From the NCBI GenBank assembly GCA_028689615.1, contig JAQVCV010000015.1, forward strand, positions 1 to 64,000: DNA of 64,000 nt. The letters run 5' to 3'. This document shows, one piece after another, positions 8,136 through 15,632 of the stretch. Each line of letters begins with the position of its first letter. Position 1 is the stretch's first letter. The position numbers and the translations under genes are program-made. Under the pieces are notes generated by a model, which saw only the letters and a list, made by a program, of their open reading frames with translations, was not told the DNA's origin and made no database searches. The DNA comes from Bacteroidales bacterium (lineage in GTDB: Bacteria; Bacteroidota; Bacteroidia; Bacteroidales; TTA-H9).

Positions 8136-8714
8136 TTATTCTATCTGGCGGCGAATTCTGCTCAACGAACTCTGGGTTATTCGCAGGAATGAGGCGATGT
8201 ATTTTAGTGGAACCTGTTGAACCAGATGAGGATAGTTTTCGAGGAAATGACGGTAATGGTCGGTCGAGTCGCCAAGCAACAGGAACTCCTTTTTCCGGAG
8301 CATTGCACTCATCGCTTCCAGCCCTCCTGTTTTCATCATAAAACCCCATTGTGGCACCAACTGAATCAGATGCTCACATGCTGTTTTGGTTATACTCAGA
8401 ACCAGGCAATCGGTCACAGCACTCACGTTGATTCGAGAGATCCCATTTCTGTCAAAGCTCTCGAATTCGGCAAAAAAACCATTCGGCTCAATGAAGTTTT
8501 TCACCACTTCCTCTCCGTTGCTGTCGATAATAAACACCCTCAGAATACCTTCAACCACAAAAAGCAGCTTTTTGTATTGTGTCCCCTCTTTTACCACTGC
8601 TTCTTCACGTTTCAGATGCTCTTCACAAAAATGTTGGCATATCACCCCAATTTCCCTCTGGCTAAGGGTTGGGTCTTTCTCCAAATATTTCGCTAAAAAA
8701 TCTGTCGATTCCAT
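8136..8714 (-). CDS. Crp/Fnr family transcriptional regulator
   Basis: This 192-residue regulator has an N-terminal cyclic-nucleotide-binding-like beta-roll (about residues 20-110; KLLFVVEGILRVFIIDSNGE and NFIEPNGFFAEFESF) and a C-terminal winged helix with VPLKYIASFLRITQSSLSRI as recognition segment. This is the common Bacteroidota layout. No Fnr-type N-terminal cysteine cluster is visible, so it is unlikely to sense oxygen through an iron-sulfur centre. ATG 8714 is preferred over an upstream TTG at 8744. It probably regulates the downstream EFR1 and GyrI-like genes, which is an inference from position only. Confidence 0.88.
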   Translation of the reverse strand: MESTDFLAKYLEKDPTLSQREIGVICQHFCEEHLKREEAVVKEGTQYKKLLFVVEGILRVFIIDSNGEEVVKNFIEPNGFFAEFESFDRNGISRINVSAVTDCLVLSITKTACEHLIQLVPQWGFMMKTGGLEAMSAMLRKKEFLLLGDSTDHYRHFLENYPHLVQQVPLKYIASFLRITQSSLSRIRRQIE

Positions 8715-8802
8715 AACTAATTCATTTATTTCACTTAATCCCAACTACTTACCACCTGATTATGAGAAGGTTTAGCGGCATAAGATCAGCATGTATCTGA
8801 AG

Positions 8803-8810
8803 CAAAATTA
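8803..8810 (-). promoter_or_regulatory. -7 promoter element for the Crp/Fnr gene
   Basis: CAAAATTA reads TAATTTTG on the minus strand, a full TAnnTTTG match. The leader to ATG 8714 would be about 82 bases. No -33 match is seen at the usual spacing. Confidence 0.4.
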
Positions 8811-9048
8811 ATGATTTTCAATGGGTAGATTAACATTATTATCTTTTGCGATCAACTCCTCAGTTGGCGACCGAAACACCTGCTGCCTCACAAAGTACCG
8901 CGGCATCAGGTCCAAGGCTGCTCAGTTGGTGTTCAAACCGGCAAGCACGAAACCTGTGCAACAGGATGAGGTTTCAAGAAGCTGAGAAAACCTACCATCC
9001 TCTCCCCATTTCAATTACCTTTCTCCTATAAATCGTTGTTAAAAAAAA
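8811..9048. other. No supported gene; possible coding remnant
   Basis: Around 8860-8985 one plus-strand frame is open for about 40 codons (containing KYRGIRSKAAQLVFKP) and ends in TGA, with no start or identifiable domain. It could be the decayed end of a gene, but I cannot name it and would not annotate it as one. Confidence 0.3.
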
Positions 9049-9528
9049 CTGAACTTTTGGATAATCCGCTGGCTCGATTTCTCTGTCTTCGACATTGAGC
9101 ACCCGCGCTTCGCGCTGGTGTTTTTTTACCGCTAAGAACGCAAAGATAGCTTCACGCTAAGAACGCGAAGATGCCGGACACTGATTTTTAATCCCGAATC
9201 GGCTATAATCATGGTCGTTACTATTATTAAAGCCTCTCGGGATTAACCGCTTCTAGGTTAAAAGCTTCGCATTTTAACCAACAAGCGGTAAAGACCGCTA
9301 AGGCACTTCGTGCTGACTTGACGTGCAATACCCTTCTACATCTGCGTCCGATAGATGACGTAGGCATCTCAGCGGTCTTAACCATACCCGTCGAAAAATA
9401 TTAGCGCTCTTAGCGTCTTATCATAGCGTTTTTAGCGGTAAAAGAATACCCGTCCGGCAAATACATCTTACTGTTAATCCTTGTTATAACAGACCTGAAC
9501 TAACCGATAATCCACTGGTTCGATTCTT
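9049..9528. repeat. Repeat block bracketed by imperfect 34-bp direct repeats
   Basis: Bases 9049-9082 and 9495-9528 are imperfect direct repeats sharing CTGAACT and then a GATAATCC-CTGG-TCGATT core. The 412 bp between them hold the inverted mosaic repeat (9104-9293), several CGCTAAG words and the displaced 20-bp block (9432-9451). The layout looks like an inserted or expanded repeat unit whose boundaries were duplicated. No open frame in it encodes a transposase. Confidence 0.65.
9104..9293. repeat. Mosaic dispersed repeat, copy 2
   Basis: This carries blocks B' (9104-9130), C' (9190-9204) and A' (9237-9293), in the order expected for an inverted copy of 819-1015. A' differs from A at one base in 57. 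The bases between blocks are not conserved, so the blocks behave as independent modules. Confidence 0.85.
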
Positions 9529-9557
9529 ATTCGTCTGTGTGTAAAGGCGATTTCATG

Positions 9558-9565
9558 TATATTTG
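9558..9565 (+). promoter_or_regulatory. -7 promoter element for the YdcF-like gene
   Basis: TATATTTG matches TAnnTTTG in full. Transcription would start near 9572, which rules out the ATGs at 9555 and 9570 and favours the ATG at 9588 as the true start. Confidence 0.5.
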
Positions 9566-9587
9566 CCACATGATGTTTTTTATTGGC

Positions 9588-10301
9588 ATGAAGCAATTGG
9601 CTCGCAGGGTGCAAAAGGTGGTTGTTAAAACCATCTTCGCCTCGGGATTGCTTTTCTTGTTAGCGGCAGGACTGGCACTTACCGACCTCCCTTTCTGGGG
9701 GTGCTACCATCTGGCAGTAACCGGCACCGCGCTGGAGGCCGATCCCCACTACATCGTGGTGTTGGGTGCCGGCGGCATGCCAGGCCCCGAAGGTTTGATG
9801 CGCTGCCACACGGCAGCCCTGGCAGCAGAAACTTACCCACACGCCAAAGTGGTGATAGCCATGCCCACGCTGCCCCAATATTTCGCGAGCAGCCACACCC
9901 GCAGCATGTATCGCGAAATGGTGCTTCGCGGGGTTGACTCCACCCGCTTCCTTTTCGAGACAACCGGAACCAACACCCGCGATCAGGCCCTCGGGGTGGC
10001 CTCTCTGGTTAAACGACCCGATACGGCAAGAGTTCTCATCGTTTCGTCGCCCGAACACCTCTACAGGGCCGTCAGGGCTTTCCGCAAAGCAGGCTTCGCC
10101 ATGGCGGGAGGCCGGCCGGCGTTTGAGTCGGGAATCGACGAAGACCTCCTGATCACCGAGGAAGAAAAACGCCAGGGCTTCCTTGCCCCCAACCGAATGC
10201 CCGGCCTGCGCTACAACCTTTGGAACTACATGAAACTGGAAATCGACTTCATGAGGGAGGTTGTGGCCATTGGGTGGTATAAATGGAAGGGGTGGATTTG
10301 A
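9588..10301 (+). CDS. YdcF/SanA-like (DUF218) membrane protein
   Basis: This 237-residue protein has one N-terminal membrane segment (IFASGLLFLLAAGLALTDL) followed by a DUF218 domain. Family features are the strand and glycine turn PHYIVVLGAGGMPGPEGLMR, the conserved stretch GTNTRDQALGVASL (usually TxxNA in relatives) and VLIVSSPEHLYRA. Related SanA/ElyC proteins affect cell-envelope integrity, but the activity is not settled. I use ATG 9588 because the -7 element at 9558-9565 would leave the earlier ATGs untranscribed or leaderless. Its neighbours give no functional clue. Confidence 0.8.
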   Translation: MKQLARRVQKVVVKTIFASGLLFLLAAGLALTDLPFWGCYHLAVTGTALEADPHYIVVLGAGGMPGPEGLMRCHTAALAAETYPHAKVVIAMPTLPQYFASSHTRSMYREMVLRGVDSTRFLFETTGTNTRDQALGVASLVKRPDTARVLIVSSPEHLYRAVRAFRKAGFAMAGGRPAFESGIDEDLLITEEEKRQGFLAPNRMPGLRYNLWNYMKLEIDFMREVVAIGWYKWKGWI

Positions 10302-10302
10302 G

Positions 10303-10340
10303 GATTCAAAGATTCAAAAATTCAAGGATTCAAAGATTCA
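10303..10340. repeat. Short GATTCAA tandem repeats
   Basis: GATTCAA-type words recur with one- to two-base variation just after the YdcF-like stop codon. They are followed by an 18-bp perfect palindrome. Confidence 0.7.
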
Positions 10341-10343
10341 TCC

Positions 10344-10361
10344 CCCCGATAGCTATCGGGG
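10344..10361. repeat. 18-bp perfect palindrome
   Basis: CCCCGATAGCTATCGGGG is fully self-complementary. It could form a hairpin but lacks a T-tract, so it is not a standard terminator. The remainder of the gap to 10527 holds a TGAGCGTAGTCGAACC-type repeat near 10460 and no gene. Confidence 0.7.
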
Positions 10362-10527
10362 CGATCGGGATCAAGGATTCTGGAGTGCAGCGACAGTCCC
10401 GCGAATGCGGGATGAGGATTTGAAAGATTTGTTTTAGCCGGAGAATGAGTGTGGTCGGTGAGCGTAGTCGAACCGTGGTCGAAGGCGGCGTGAGTCAATT
10501 TTTTTCACACCAAATCCAATTATTGCT

Positions 10528-11232
10528 ATGAACAAAAAACTGATCGTGTTGACGGGTGCAGGTATAAGTGCCGAGAGCGGTATCAGCACTTTTCGCGATG
10601 CCAACGGGCTGTGGCGCAACCACCGCATCGAGGAGGTGGCCAGCCCTGTAGCCTGGCACAACAACCCCGGACTTGTACTGGAGTTTTACAACCTCCGACG
10701 CAAACAACTCTTCGAGGTAAACCCCAATGCCGCTCATCTGGCTCTGGTGAGCCTGGAAAAGCATTATGAAGTGGTGGTGGTGACACAAAATGTTGACGAC
10801 CTCCACGAGCGGGCGGGATCACGAAACGTGTTGCACCTGCACGGCGAGTTAAAAAAAGCCCGCAGCACCCGCGATCCTCAACGGGTGTATGAGCTAAAAC
10901 ACTGGGAATTGAAACTCGGCGACCTGTGCGAACTGGGATCACAACTCAGGCCCCACATCGTGTGGTTTGGCGAAGAGGTTCCTGCCTTTCAGGAGGCTGT
11001 GCAACTAGTGGCAGAGGCCGGGTTGCTGCTGGTGATTGGCACCTCGCTGCAAGTTTATCCCGCAGCAGGACTTCTGGCTTATGCTCCAGCCCACTGCCGC
11101 ATCTGGCTTATTGACCCGACTGCAACACCCGGCTATGCCGTGCCAAACCTCACCACCCTTCGCGAGAAAGCAACTACCGGAGTTCCCTCCCTTGTAAGTA
11201 GCCTGATAACCGAGGCAACAAAAGAGAATTAA
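10528..11232 (+). CDS. NAD-dependent protein deacylase, sirtuin (CobB-like)
   Basis: The 234-residue Sir2 domain is complete: GAGIS (10-14), TFRD, TQNVD (86-90) and catalytic His105 in LHLHGE. Tyr54 and Arg57 in FYNLRRK are the pair that recognises succinyl and malonyl groups in SIRT5-type sirtuins, so desuccinylation is likely. The zinc-binding cysteine quartet is missing: the region between 105 and 150 holds only Cys134. Bacteroidota sirtuins of this kind are known without zinc cysteines. It would act in the cytoplasm on acylated lysines, using NAD+. It lies alone between non-coding stretches. Confidence 0.93.
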   Translation: MNKKLIVLTGAGISAESGISTFRDANGLWRNHRIEEVASPVAWHNNPGLVLEFYNLRRKQLFEVNPNAAHLALVSLEKHYEVVVVTQNVDDLHERAGSRNVLHLHGELKKARSTRDPQRVYELKHWELKLGDLCELGSQLRPHIVWFGEEVPAFQEAVQLVAEAGLLLVIGTSLQVYPAAGLLAYAPAHCRIWLIDPTATPGYAVPNLTTLREKATTGVPSLVSSLITEATKEN

Positions 11233-11317
11233 CCGTGAGAGCAGCTGTTTAATTCTTAAATGAACCCAATTTAGGTCGCTTTTCTAACAGAATGGCAAAT
11301 CATTACACAAGATGTTG

Positions 11318-11325
11318 TACATTTG
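11318..11325 (+). promoter_or_regulatory. -7 promoter element for the T9SS protein at 11355
   Basis: TACATTTG is a full TAnnTTTG match 29 bp before ATG 11355. It supports that start over an ATG at 11292 that lies upstream of the box. Confidence 0.5.
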
Positions 11326-11354
11326 TGTTTTATAACTCTCAAAATTTTAGGTAT

Positions 11355-12914
11355 ATGAGAAATATTCTTTTCACCCTGTCAATGCTGTTGACTATAGCTG
11401 CAACAGCCCAGACCAACGTTTTCAACATGGTGTATTTGGATACAGTAGAAATTAACGGAGGCACCTCAGGCTTGAGGCTAAGAGCCACAACCGACGGTCA
11501 GTATGCCTGGGCTGGAGCCTTCCACGGCGACGATCCCCTGGTTGTTAAGACCGACACTTTGGGAATCCCCTTATGGAGCAAGACTACCGACGGTAGCGAA
11601 CCCTTTCGCGCGCTGCTGCCTGCACCCGATTCGGGGTTGATTGCAGCCGGCGAAAACATCATCGCCAGGTTCAACGCCAACGGCGAAACCATATGGTCGT
11701 ATCAACTCTCCAGCACCACGCTCCACATCCGATCGGTTGAATTCTGCACCAATGGCGACCTTCTCGTTTCAGGCAACAGCAGCACCCCGGGAATCTTCGC
11801 CTCCGAGGGTTTCCTAATGAGAATAAGCCAGGCCGGCGTGCTGGTTTTTGCCCGAATTTACACCTTGGTTCCCAACCTTTTCACCTCTTTTGTAAAAGCC
11901 CTCGAACATCCCGATGGGGGCTACCTGGTGTACGGAGCCACCTCCACAACACCCAATGGAACTCCGATGGGGATAACGCTTTGCAGGCTCGACGAAGAAG
12001 GCAATGGCCAGTGGGTTAAAATTTTCAGCTACGGCGCGGGAAATTACCAGCCCGAATATGCTTTGGATATGGTTGCCACACCCACAGGAATAGCCATGCT
12101 GGCAGCATCGTGGTGGGGGGACAAAAACCTGACCCTCTTTGAAACCAATTATGCGGGGGACCTTTCGTGGGCCAAATCTTACAATACTTATATTGACCCC
12201 CTCTACCATTTCGACATTTCAAGCACTCTCAACCAATTGCCCGACGGAGGATTCGCCTTCTCTGTCCCCTCAGGGTTTACTTTAGACTCTCCGTTGATCA
12301 TCACCGATTCTTTAGGTGTCGTTACGAAAGCCTATGAGGCATTTATGGATATGACAGATGCCATTGTGACAAACCAACTGAACTACCTGGCACTGGGTCT
12401 GGGACCTTTAATGGGGGTTAAAGACAACGCTTATGGGCTTCACACGGGGTTTTACAAGATTGATACTCTGGGAGTGTACCCTTATTGTTCCTATCCATCG
12501 TGGAACTTGTATGAAGCCACATCTGTTCAACTTCAAAGCGATACTCTTGAATTGCTGTCGGAACAAATTCCAATTTCTCTTGAACCAGGCCCGCAATTCA
12601 CCGATGCCGTTTTCAAAATAAGGGGAGGTTGCGTTGATTTTGCAGGAGGTATTGCCGATGAGCCCGCTCCCGCATTCACCCTCACCCCAAACCCCGCCAA
12701 CGAACAGGTGCAAATAACAACCAACGGGTTGGCTCCGGAAAACCATTGGAAGACCGAAGTATTTACCGCCACCGGAACCAGGATATTGGAAAGGGCTGAT
12801 TTCGATATTCAAAACGACAGAATAGAAACCCGCCACCTGCCTTCGGGCTTTTACATGGTGGTGCTTACCCACAACAACCAGCGATTGAGCATGAAACTGA
12901 TGGTGCAACATTAA
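11355..12914 (+). CDS. Secreted T9SS-sorted protein with repeated beta strands
   Basis: This 519-residue protein has a signal peptide (RNILFTLSMLLTIAATAQ) and a C-terminal type A sorting domain (TLTPNPANEQVQI ... LPSGFYMVV ... LMVQH). The body has repeating strands such as GGYLVYGATSTTPNG, GDLLVSGNSST and GGFAFSVPSG, each about 50 residues apart, as in beta-propeller-like proteins found next to these sorting domains. No catalytic motif is visible. It would be exported across the outer membrane by T9SS and anchored or released. A strong terminator follows. The binding or structural role is unknown. Confidence 0.85.
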   Translation: MRNILFTLSMLLTIAATAQTNVFNMVYLDTVEINGGTSGLRLRATTDGQYAWAGAFHGDDPLVVKTDTLGIPLWSKTTDGSEPFRALLPAPDSGLIAAGENIIARFNANGETIWSYQLSSTTLHIRSVEFCTNGDLLVSGNSSTPGIFASEGFLMRISQAGVLVFARIYTLVPNLFTSFVKALEHPDGGYLVYGATSTTPNGTPMGITLCRLDEEGNGQWVKIFSYGAGNYQPEYALDMVATPTGIAMLAASWWGDKNLTLFETNYAGDLSWAKSYNTYIDPLYHFDISSTLNQLPDGGFAFSVPSGFTLDSPLIITDSLGVVTKAYEAFMDMTDAIVTNQLNYLALGLGPLMGVKDNAYGLHTGFYKIDTLGVYPYCSYPSWNLYEATSVQLQSDTLELLSEQIPISLEPGPQFTDAVFKIRGGCVDFAGGIADEPAPAFTLTPNPANEQVQITTNGLAPENHWKTEVFTATGTRILERADFDIQNDRIETRHLPSGFYMVVLTHNNQRLSMKLMVQH

Positions 12915-12952
12915 ACCGGCACGAAACAATCGCACTCGGAAGTTGTTAAAAG

Positions 12953-12997
12953 ACACTGGCTGGTTAATCTGCTAAAACCAGCCAGTGTACTTTTTTT
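12953..12997 (+). terminator. Intrinsic terminator
   Basis: A 13-bp perfect stem (ACACTGGCTGGTT with AACCAGCCAGTGT) with a ten-base loop is followed by AC and seven T. It closes the T9SS gene ending at 12914. Confidence 0.9.
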
Positions 12998-13050
12998 ATC
13001 AACCGCGGTGGCAATTTTCAACGAATTGCCCAGGCAAAATAATTTTTTTC

Positions 13051-13515
13051 ATGAACGGCATCCAGGATTACTACCCCGACCACTTCGCCCACTGCCATGG
13101 CTGCGGGCGACTCAACCACCAGGGACTTCAACTCAAAACCAACTGGAACGGCAACGAAACGCTGACCACCTTCATCCCTCTTCCCCACCACACCGCCATT
13201 CCGGGTTTCGTTTATGGAGGGTTGCTCGCTTCGCTCATCGATTGCCACGGCACCGGATCGGCAGCCCTGGCTCTGGCGCGTGAGAGAGGAATCGAACTAA
13301 CCCAACACAATGCACCACGCTGCGTAACAGCCTCGCTGCATGTGAACTTCAAAAAAGCCACCCCGCTTGGTCCCGAGCTGCAAATCAGGGGAACCATCAA
13401 AGAGGTGAAAGGGCGCAAAGTGGTGATAGAGGCCGAGGTGATAGCCAACGGCGAGGTGTGTGTAACTGGCGAAGTGGTGGCCGTGGAGGTGCCCGAAAAC
13501 TTCGGGGCGCGTTGA
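13051..13515 (+). CDS. PaaI-type hotdog-fold thioesterase
   Basis: This 154-residue hotdog-fold protein has the family helix HTAIPGFVYGGLLASLIDCHGTG, where the strand-turn GFVYGG and the acidic Asp in LIDCH are typical. LHVNFKKATPLGPEL and the strand AEVIANGEVCVTGEVVAVEV follow. The N-terminal CHGCG pair is common in these relatives. It would hydrolyse an acyl-CoA thioester in the cytoplasm; the acyl group is unknown. The ATG at 13051 is preferred because the upstream extension overlaps terminator sequence and lacks similarity to the fold. Confidence 0.85.
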   Translation: MNGIQDYYPDHFAHCHGCGRLNHQGLQLKTNWNGNETLTTFIPLPHHTAIPGFVYGGLLASLIDCHGTGSAALALARERGIELTQHNAPRCVTASLHVNFKKATPLGPELQIRGTIKEVKGRKVVIEAEVIANGEVCVTGEVVAVEVPENFGAR

Positions 13516-13549
13516 CCCTGCCATAAAAATCCGGGTAAAGCTGGTGATG

Positions 13550-13580
13550 TTGTAAACCCAATAAGGGTTGGCTATCTTTG
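13550..13580 (+). promoter_or_regulatory. Promoter of the glutaminase gene
   Basis: TTG (13550-13552), 20 bp, then TATCTTTG (13573-13580) matches the Bacteroidota -33/-7 layout. The ATG at 13602 lies 21 bp after the box. Confidence 0.65.
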
Positions 13581-13601
13581 CACCCCACCAATCGTAGCGC
13601 T

Positions 13602-14519
13602 ATGAACACCGATTACCAACAGATCATCAATCAGATAGCTCAGGAAGTAGCGCCACTCACCCATCAGGGAGCTGTGGCCGATTACATCCCCGCTCTGGCC
13701 GCCGTCAAACCCGGGAGGTTTGCCATGGCCGTAAAACTTGCCGATGGCCGCGAGTTTACCACCGGCGAAGCCTTGGCACCTTTCTCCATTCAAAGCATAT
13801 CGAAGTTGTTAACCCTCACCCTGTTCATTCAAAAACAGGGGCTTGAATTGGGCGATCGCGTAGGTGTGGAACCTTCGGGAAACCCTTTCAACTCGTTGGT
13901 TCAGCTCGAATACGAGGGAGGCAAACCCCGCAACCCGTTTATCAACGCCGGAGCCCTGGTAGTAACCGACGGGGTGATGAGTCATTACGGTGATGCCAAG
14001 TCGTTGATACTTCAAACAGCGCGAAAGCTGAGCAGCAATCCCGCGTTGGATTACGACCAGGCAGTTGCTGCCTCCGAGAAACAAACCGGATTTCGCAACG
14101 CGGCGTTGGCCAATTTCATGAAAAGTTACGGCAACATTCTGAACCCCGTAGAAGAGGTTCTCGACACCTATTTTCATCAATGTTCGCTGGCAATGAGCTG
14201 CACCGATCTGGCCCGTATGTTTTTCTTTCTGGCCAACGAAGGTGTTGACCAGCGGGGTGAAGTGGTCACCTCGCCCCGAGAAACCAAACGGATCAACGCC
14301 CTGATGATGACCTGCGGAACCTACGATGCAGTAGGCGATTTTGCATTCCGTGTGGGCATTCCGGCCAAGAGTGGGGTTGGAGGCGGCATCGTGGCGGTGA
14401 TACCGCGCCAGATGAGCATCGCTGTTTGGTCGCCCACGCTCAACCAGCAAGGCAACTCTGTAGCCGGAAGCCGTGCCCTCGACCTGTTTACTACCTACAC
14501 CCGCTGCTCGGTGTTTTAG
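13602..14519 (+). CDS. glsA: Glutaminase
   Basis: This 305-residue protein is a serine-dependent glutaminase of the beta-lactamase-like fold. It converts glutamine to glutamate and ammonia. The catalytic Ser65-x-x-Lys68 sits in FSIQSISKLLTL. Other family markers are GNPFNSLVQLEYEGGKPRNP, NPFINAGAL, YGNILNPVEEVLDTYF, MTCGTYDAVGDFAFRVG and PAKSGVGGGIVAVIP. Length matches E. coli YbaS/YneH. Product glutamate feeds 2-oxoglutarate, which fits the neighbouring KorAB and SucAB genes, although it lies on the opposite strand to korBA and has its own promoter. A bidirectional terminator separates it from korB. Confidence 0.95.
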   Translation: MNTDYQQIINQIAQEVAPLTHQGAVADYIPALAAVKPGRFAMAVKLADGREFTTGEALAPFSIQSISKLLTLTLFIQKQGLELGDRVGVEPSGNPFNSLVQLEYEGGKPRNPFINAGALVVTDGVMSHYGDAKSLILQTARKLSSNPALDYDQAVAASEKQTGFRNAALANFMKSYGNILNPVEEVLDTYFHQCSLAMSCTDLARMFFFLANEGVDQRGEVVTSPRETKRINALMMTCGTYDAVGDFAFRVGIPAKSGVGGGIVAVIPRQMSIAVWSPTLNQQGNSVAGSRALDLFTTYTRCSVF

Positions 14520-14537
14520 ATCGTCGCGAATCGGATT

Positions 14538-14573
14538 AAAAAAAGGCCGACAACATGTTGCCGGCCTTTTTTT
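14538..14573. terminator. Bidirectional terminator between glsA and korB
   Basis: A-tract, GGCCG stem, the palindrome CAACATGTTG, CGGCC and T-tract form a symmetrical hairpin with one internal mismatch. It serves both converging genes. Confidence 0.9.
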
Positions 14574-14589
14574 ATAAAATGATTAAGCA

Positions 14590-15630
14590 TTAAATCATCC
14601 AGGTATCGCCACTGTTGAGCAGGTCGTCCATGCAATGGATTTTGCTCTTGGCGCTGATAGAGGCAATTTGCTCTTCCATCAAGTCGTCGTAGGTGGCATA
14701 AGCTTTGGCAGCCCTGATGACGCCCAGTGCAACGGGGAAATCGGGGCCGGCCATCTTGGCCAGCATCAGGTGAATTCCAGGATCGGTCTGGTAGGGGTCG
14801 TGCACCAGCAAATCGTCTTCGGTAATGCCATTCTCGCCAAGGGTTACCACTTCGAGGCTTGTGCCGTTAAGTCGGATCCCTTTGTCGCGTTTCGCTCCAA
14901 AAATCATCTTTTCGCCGGCGCGCAGGGTGATGGTACGCTCTTCGCGAACGGTTTTATCGGTGATTTCGTCGTAGGCACCATCGTTGAAAATCACACAATT
15001 CTGAAGCACTTCCACCACCGAGGTGCCGTCGTGACGGGCGGCCTCGAACATGATTTCGGTCATCAGTTTGGGATTAACATCGAGTGCACGGGCATAGAAG
15101 GTTCCCTGGGCTCCCAGCACCAGTTCGCCGGGGTTGAAGGGGTGCTCGATGGTTCCATAAGGCGAGGTTTTTGTAACTGCCCCCAGTGGCGATGTTGGCG
15201 AATACTGCCCTTTGGTAAGACCGTAGATGCGGTTGTTGAGCAGCAACAGGTTAACGTCGATGTTGCGGCGGATCAGGTGGATGAAGTGGTTTCCACCAAT
15301 GGCCATCGAATCGCCATCGCCCGAAACAATCCATACCGAGAGTTTGGGATTGGCAATCTTGACGCCCGATGCGATGGCAGCAGCGCGACCATGAATGCCA
15401 TGGAAACCATAGGTATTCACATAATAAGGGAAGCGCGACGAGCAACCGATACCCGAAACGAAAACGAAGTTCTCTTTCTTGTAGCCGATTTCAGGGAACA
15501 CTTTCGACACGGCAGCCAACACGGCATGGTCGCCACAACCCGGGCACCATTTCACCATTTGGTCGCTCATAAAGTCTTCGCGGGTTAGTTTAACCGGCGA
15601 TTTTTCGATGGTGTTGTTAATTTCGGTCAT
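14590..15630 (-). CDS. korB: 2-oxoacid:ferredoxin oxidoreductase, beta subunit
   Basis: This 346-residue beta subunit binds thiamine diphosphate and one 4Fe-4S cluster. The cluster ligands fit Cys29 and Cys32 (WCPGCGDH), Cys63 (GIGCSSR) and Cys212 (VLQNCVIF). The TPP motif is GDGDSMAIGGNH with NNRIYGLTKGQ. It oxidatively decarboxylates a 2-oxoacid with CoA and passes electrons to ferredoxin. The family and the neighbouring sucAB and glutaminase point to 2-oxoglutarate, but pyruvate or branched-chain acids cannot be excluded. Its ATG lies two bases after the korA stop, so translation is probably coupled. Confidence 0.93.
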   Translation of the reverse strand: MTEINNTIEKSPVKLTREDFMSDQMVKWCPGCGDHAVLAAVSKVFPEIGYKKENFVFVSGIGCSSRFPYYVNTYGFHGIHGRAAAIASGVKIANPKLSVWIVSGDGDSMAIGGNHFIHLIRRNIDVNLLLLNNRIYGLTKGQYSPTSPLGAVTKTSPYGTIEHPFNPGELVLGAQGTFYARALDVNPKLMTEIMFEAARHDGTSVVEVLQNCVIFNDGAYDEITDKTVREERTITLRAGEKMIFGAKRDKGIRLNGTSLEVVTLGENGITEDDLLVHDPYQTDPGIHLMLAKMAGPDFPVALGVIRAAKAYATYDDLMEEQIASISAKSKIHCMDDLLNSGDTWMI

Positions 15631-15632
15631 TG

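Noticed and set aside
8860-8985. Short plus-strand open frame ending in VSRS
   Set aside because: No start codon context, no domain and no partner; it may be a gene remnant but cannot be named.
819-9293. A composite transposon flanked by inverted repeats
   Set aside because: No transposase or integrase, no target-site duplication around the outer ends, and the genes inside are ordinary chromosomal genes.
14635-15588. Long plus-strand frame antisense to korB
   Set aside because: korB has complete catalytic motifs; the antisense frame has none.
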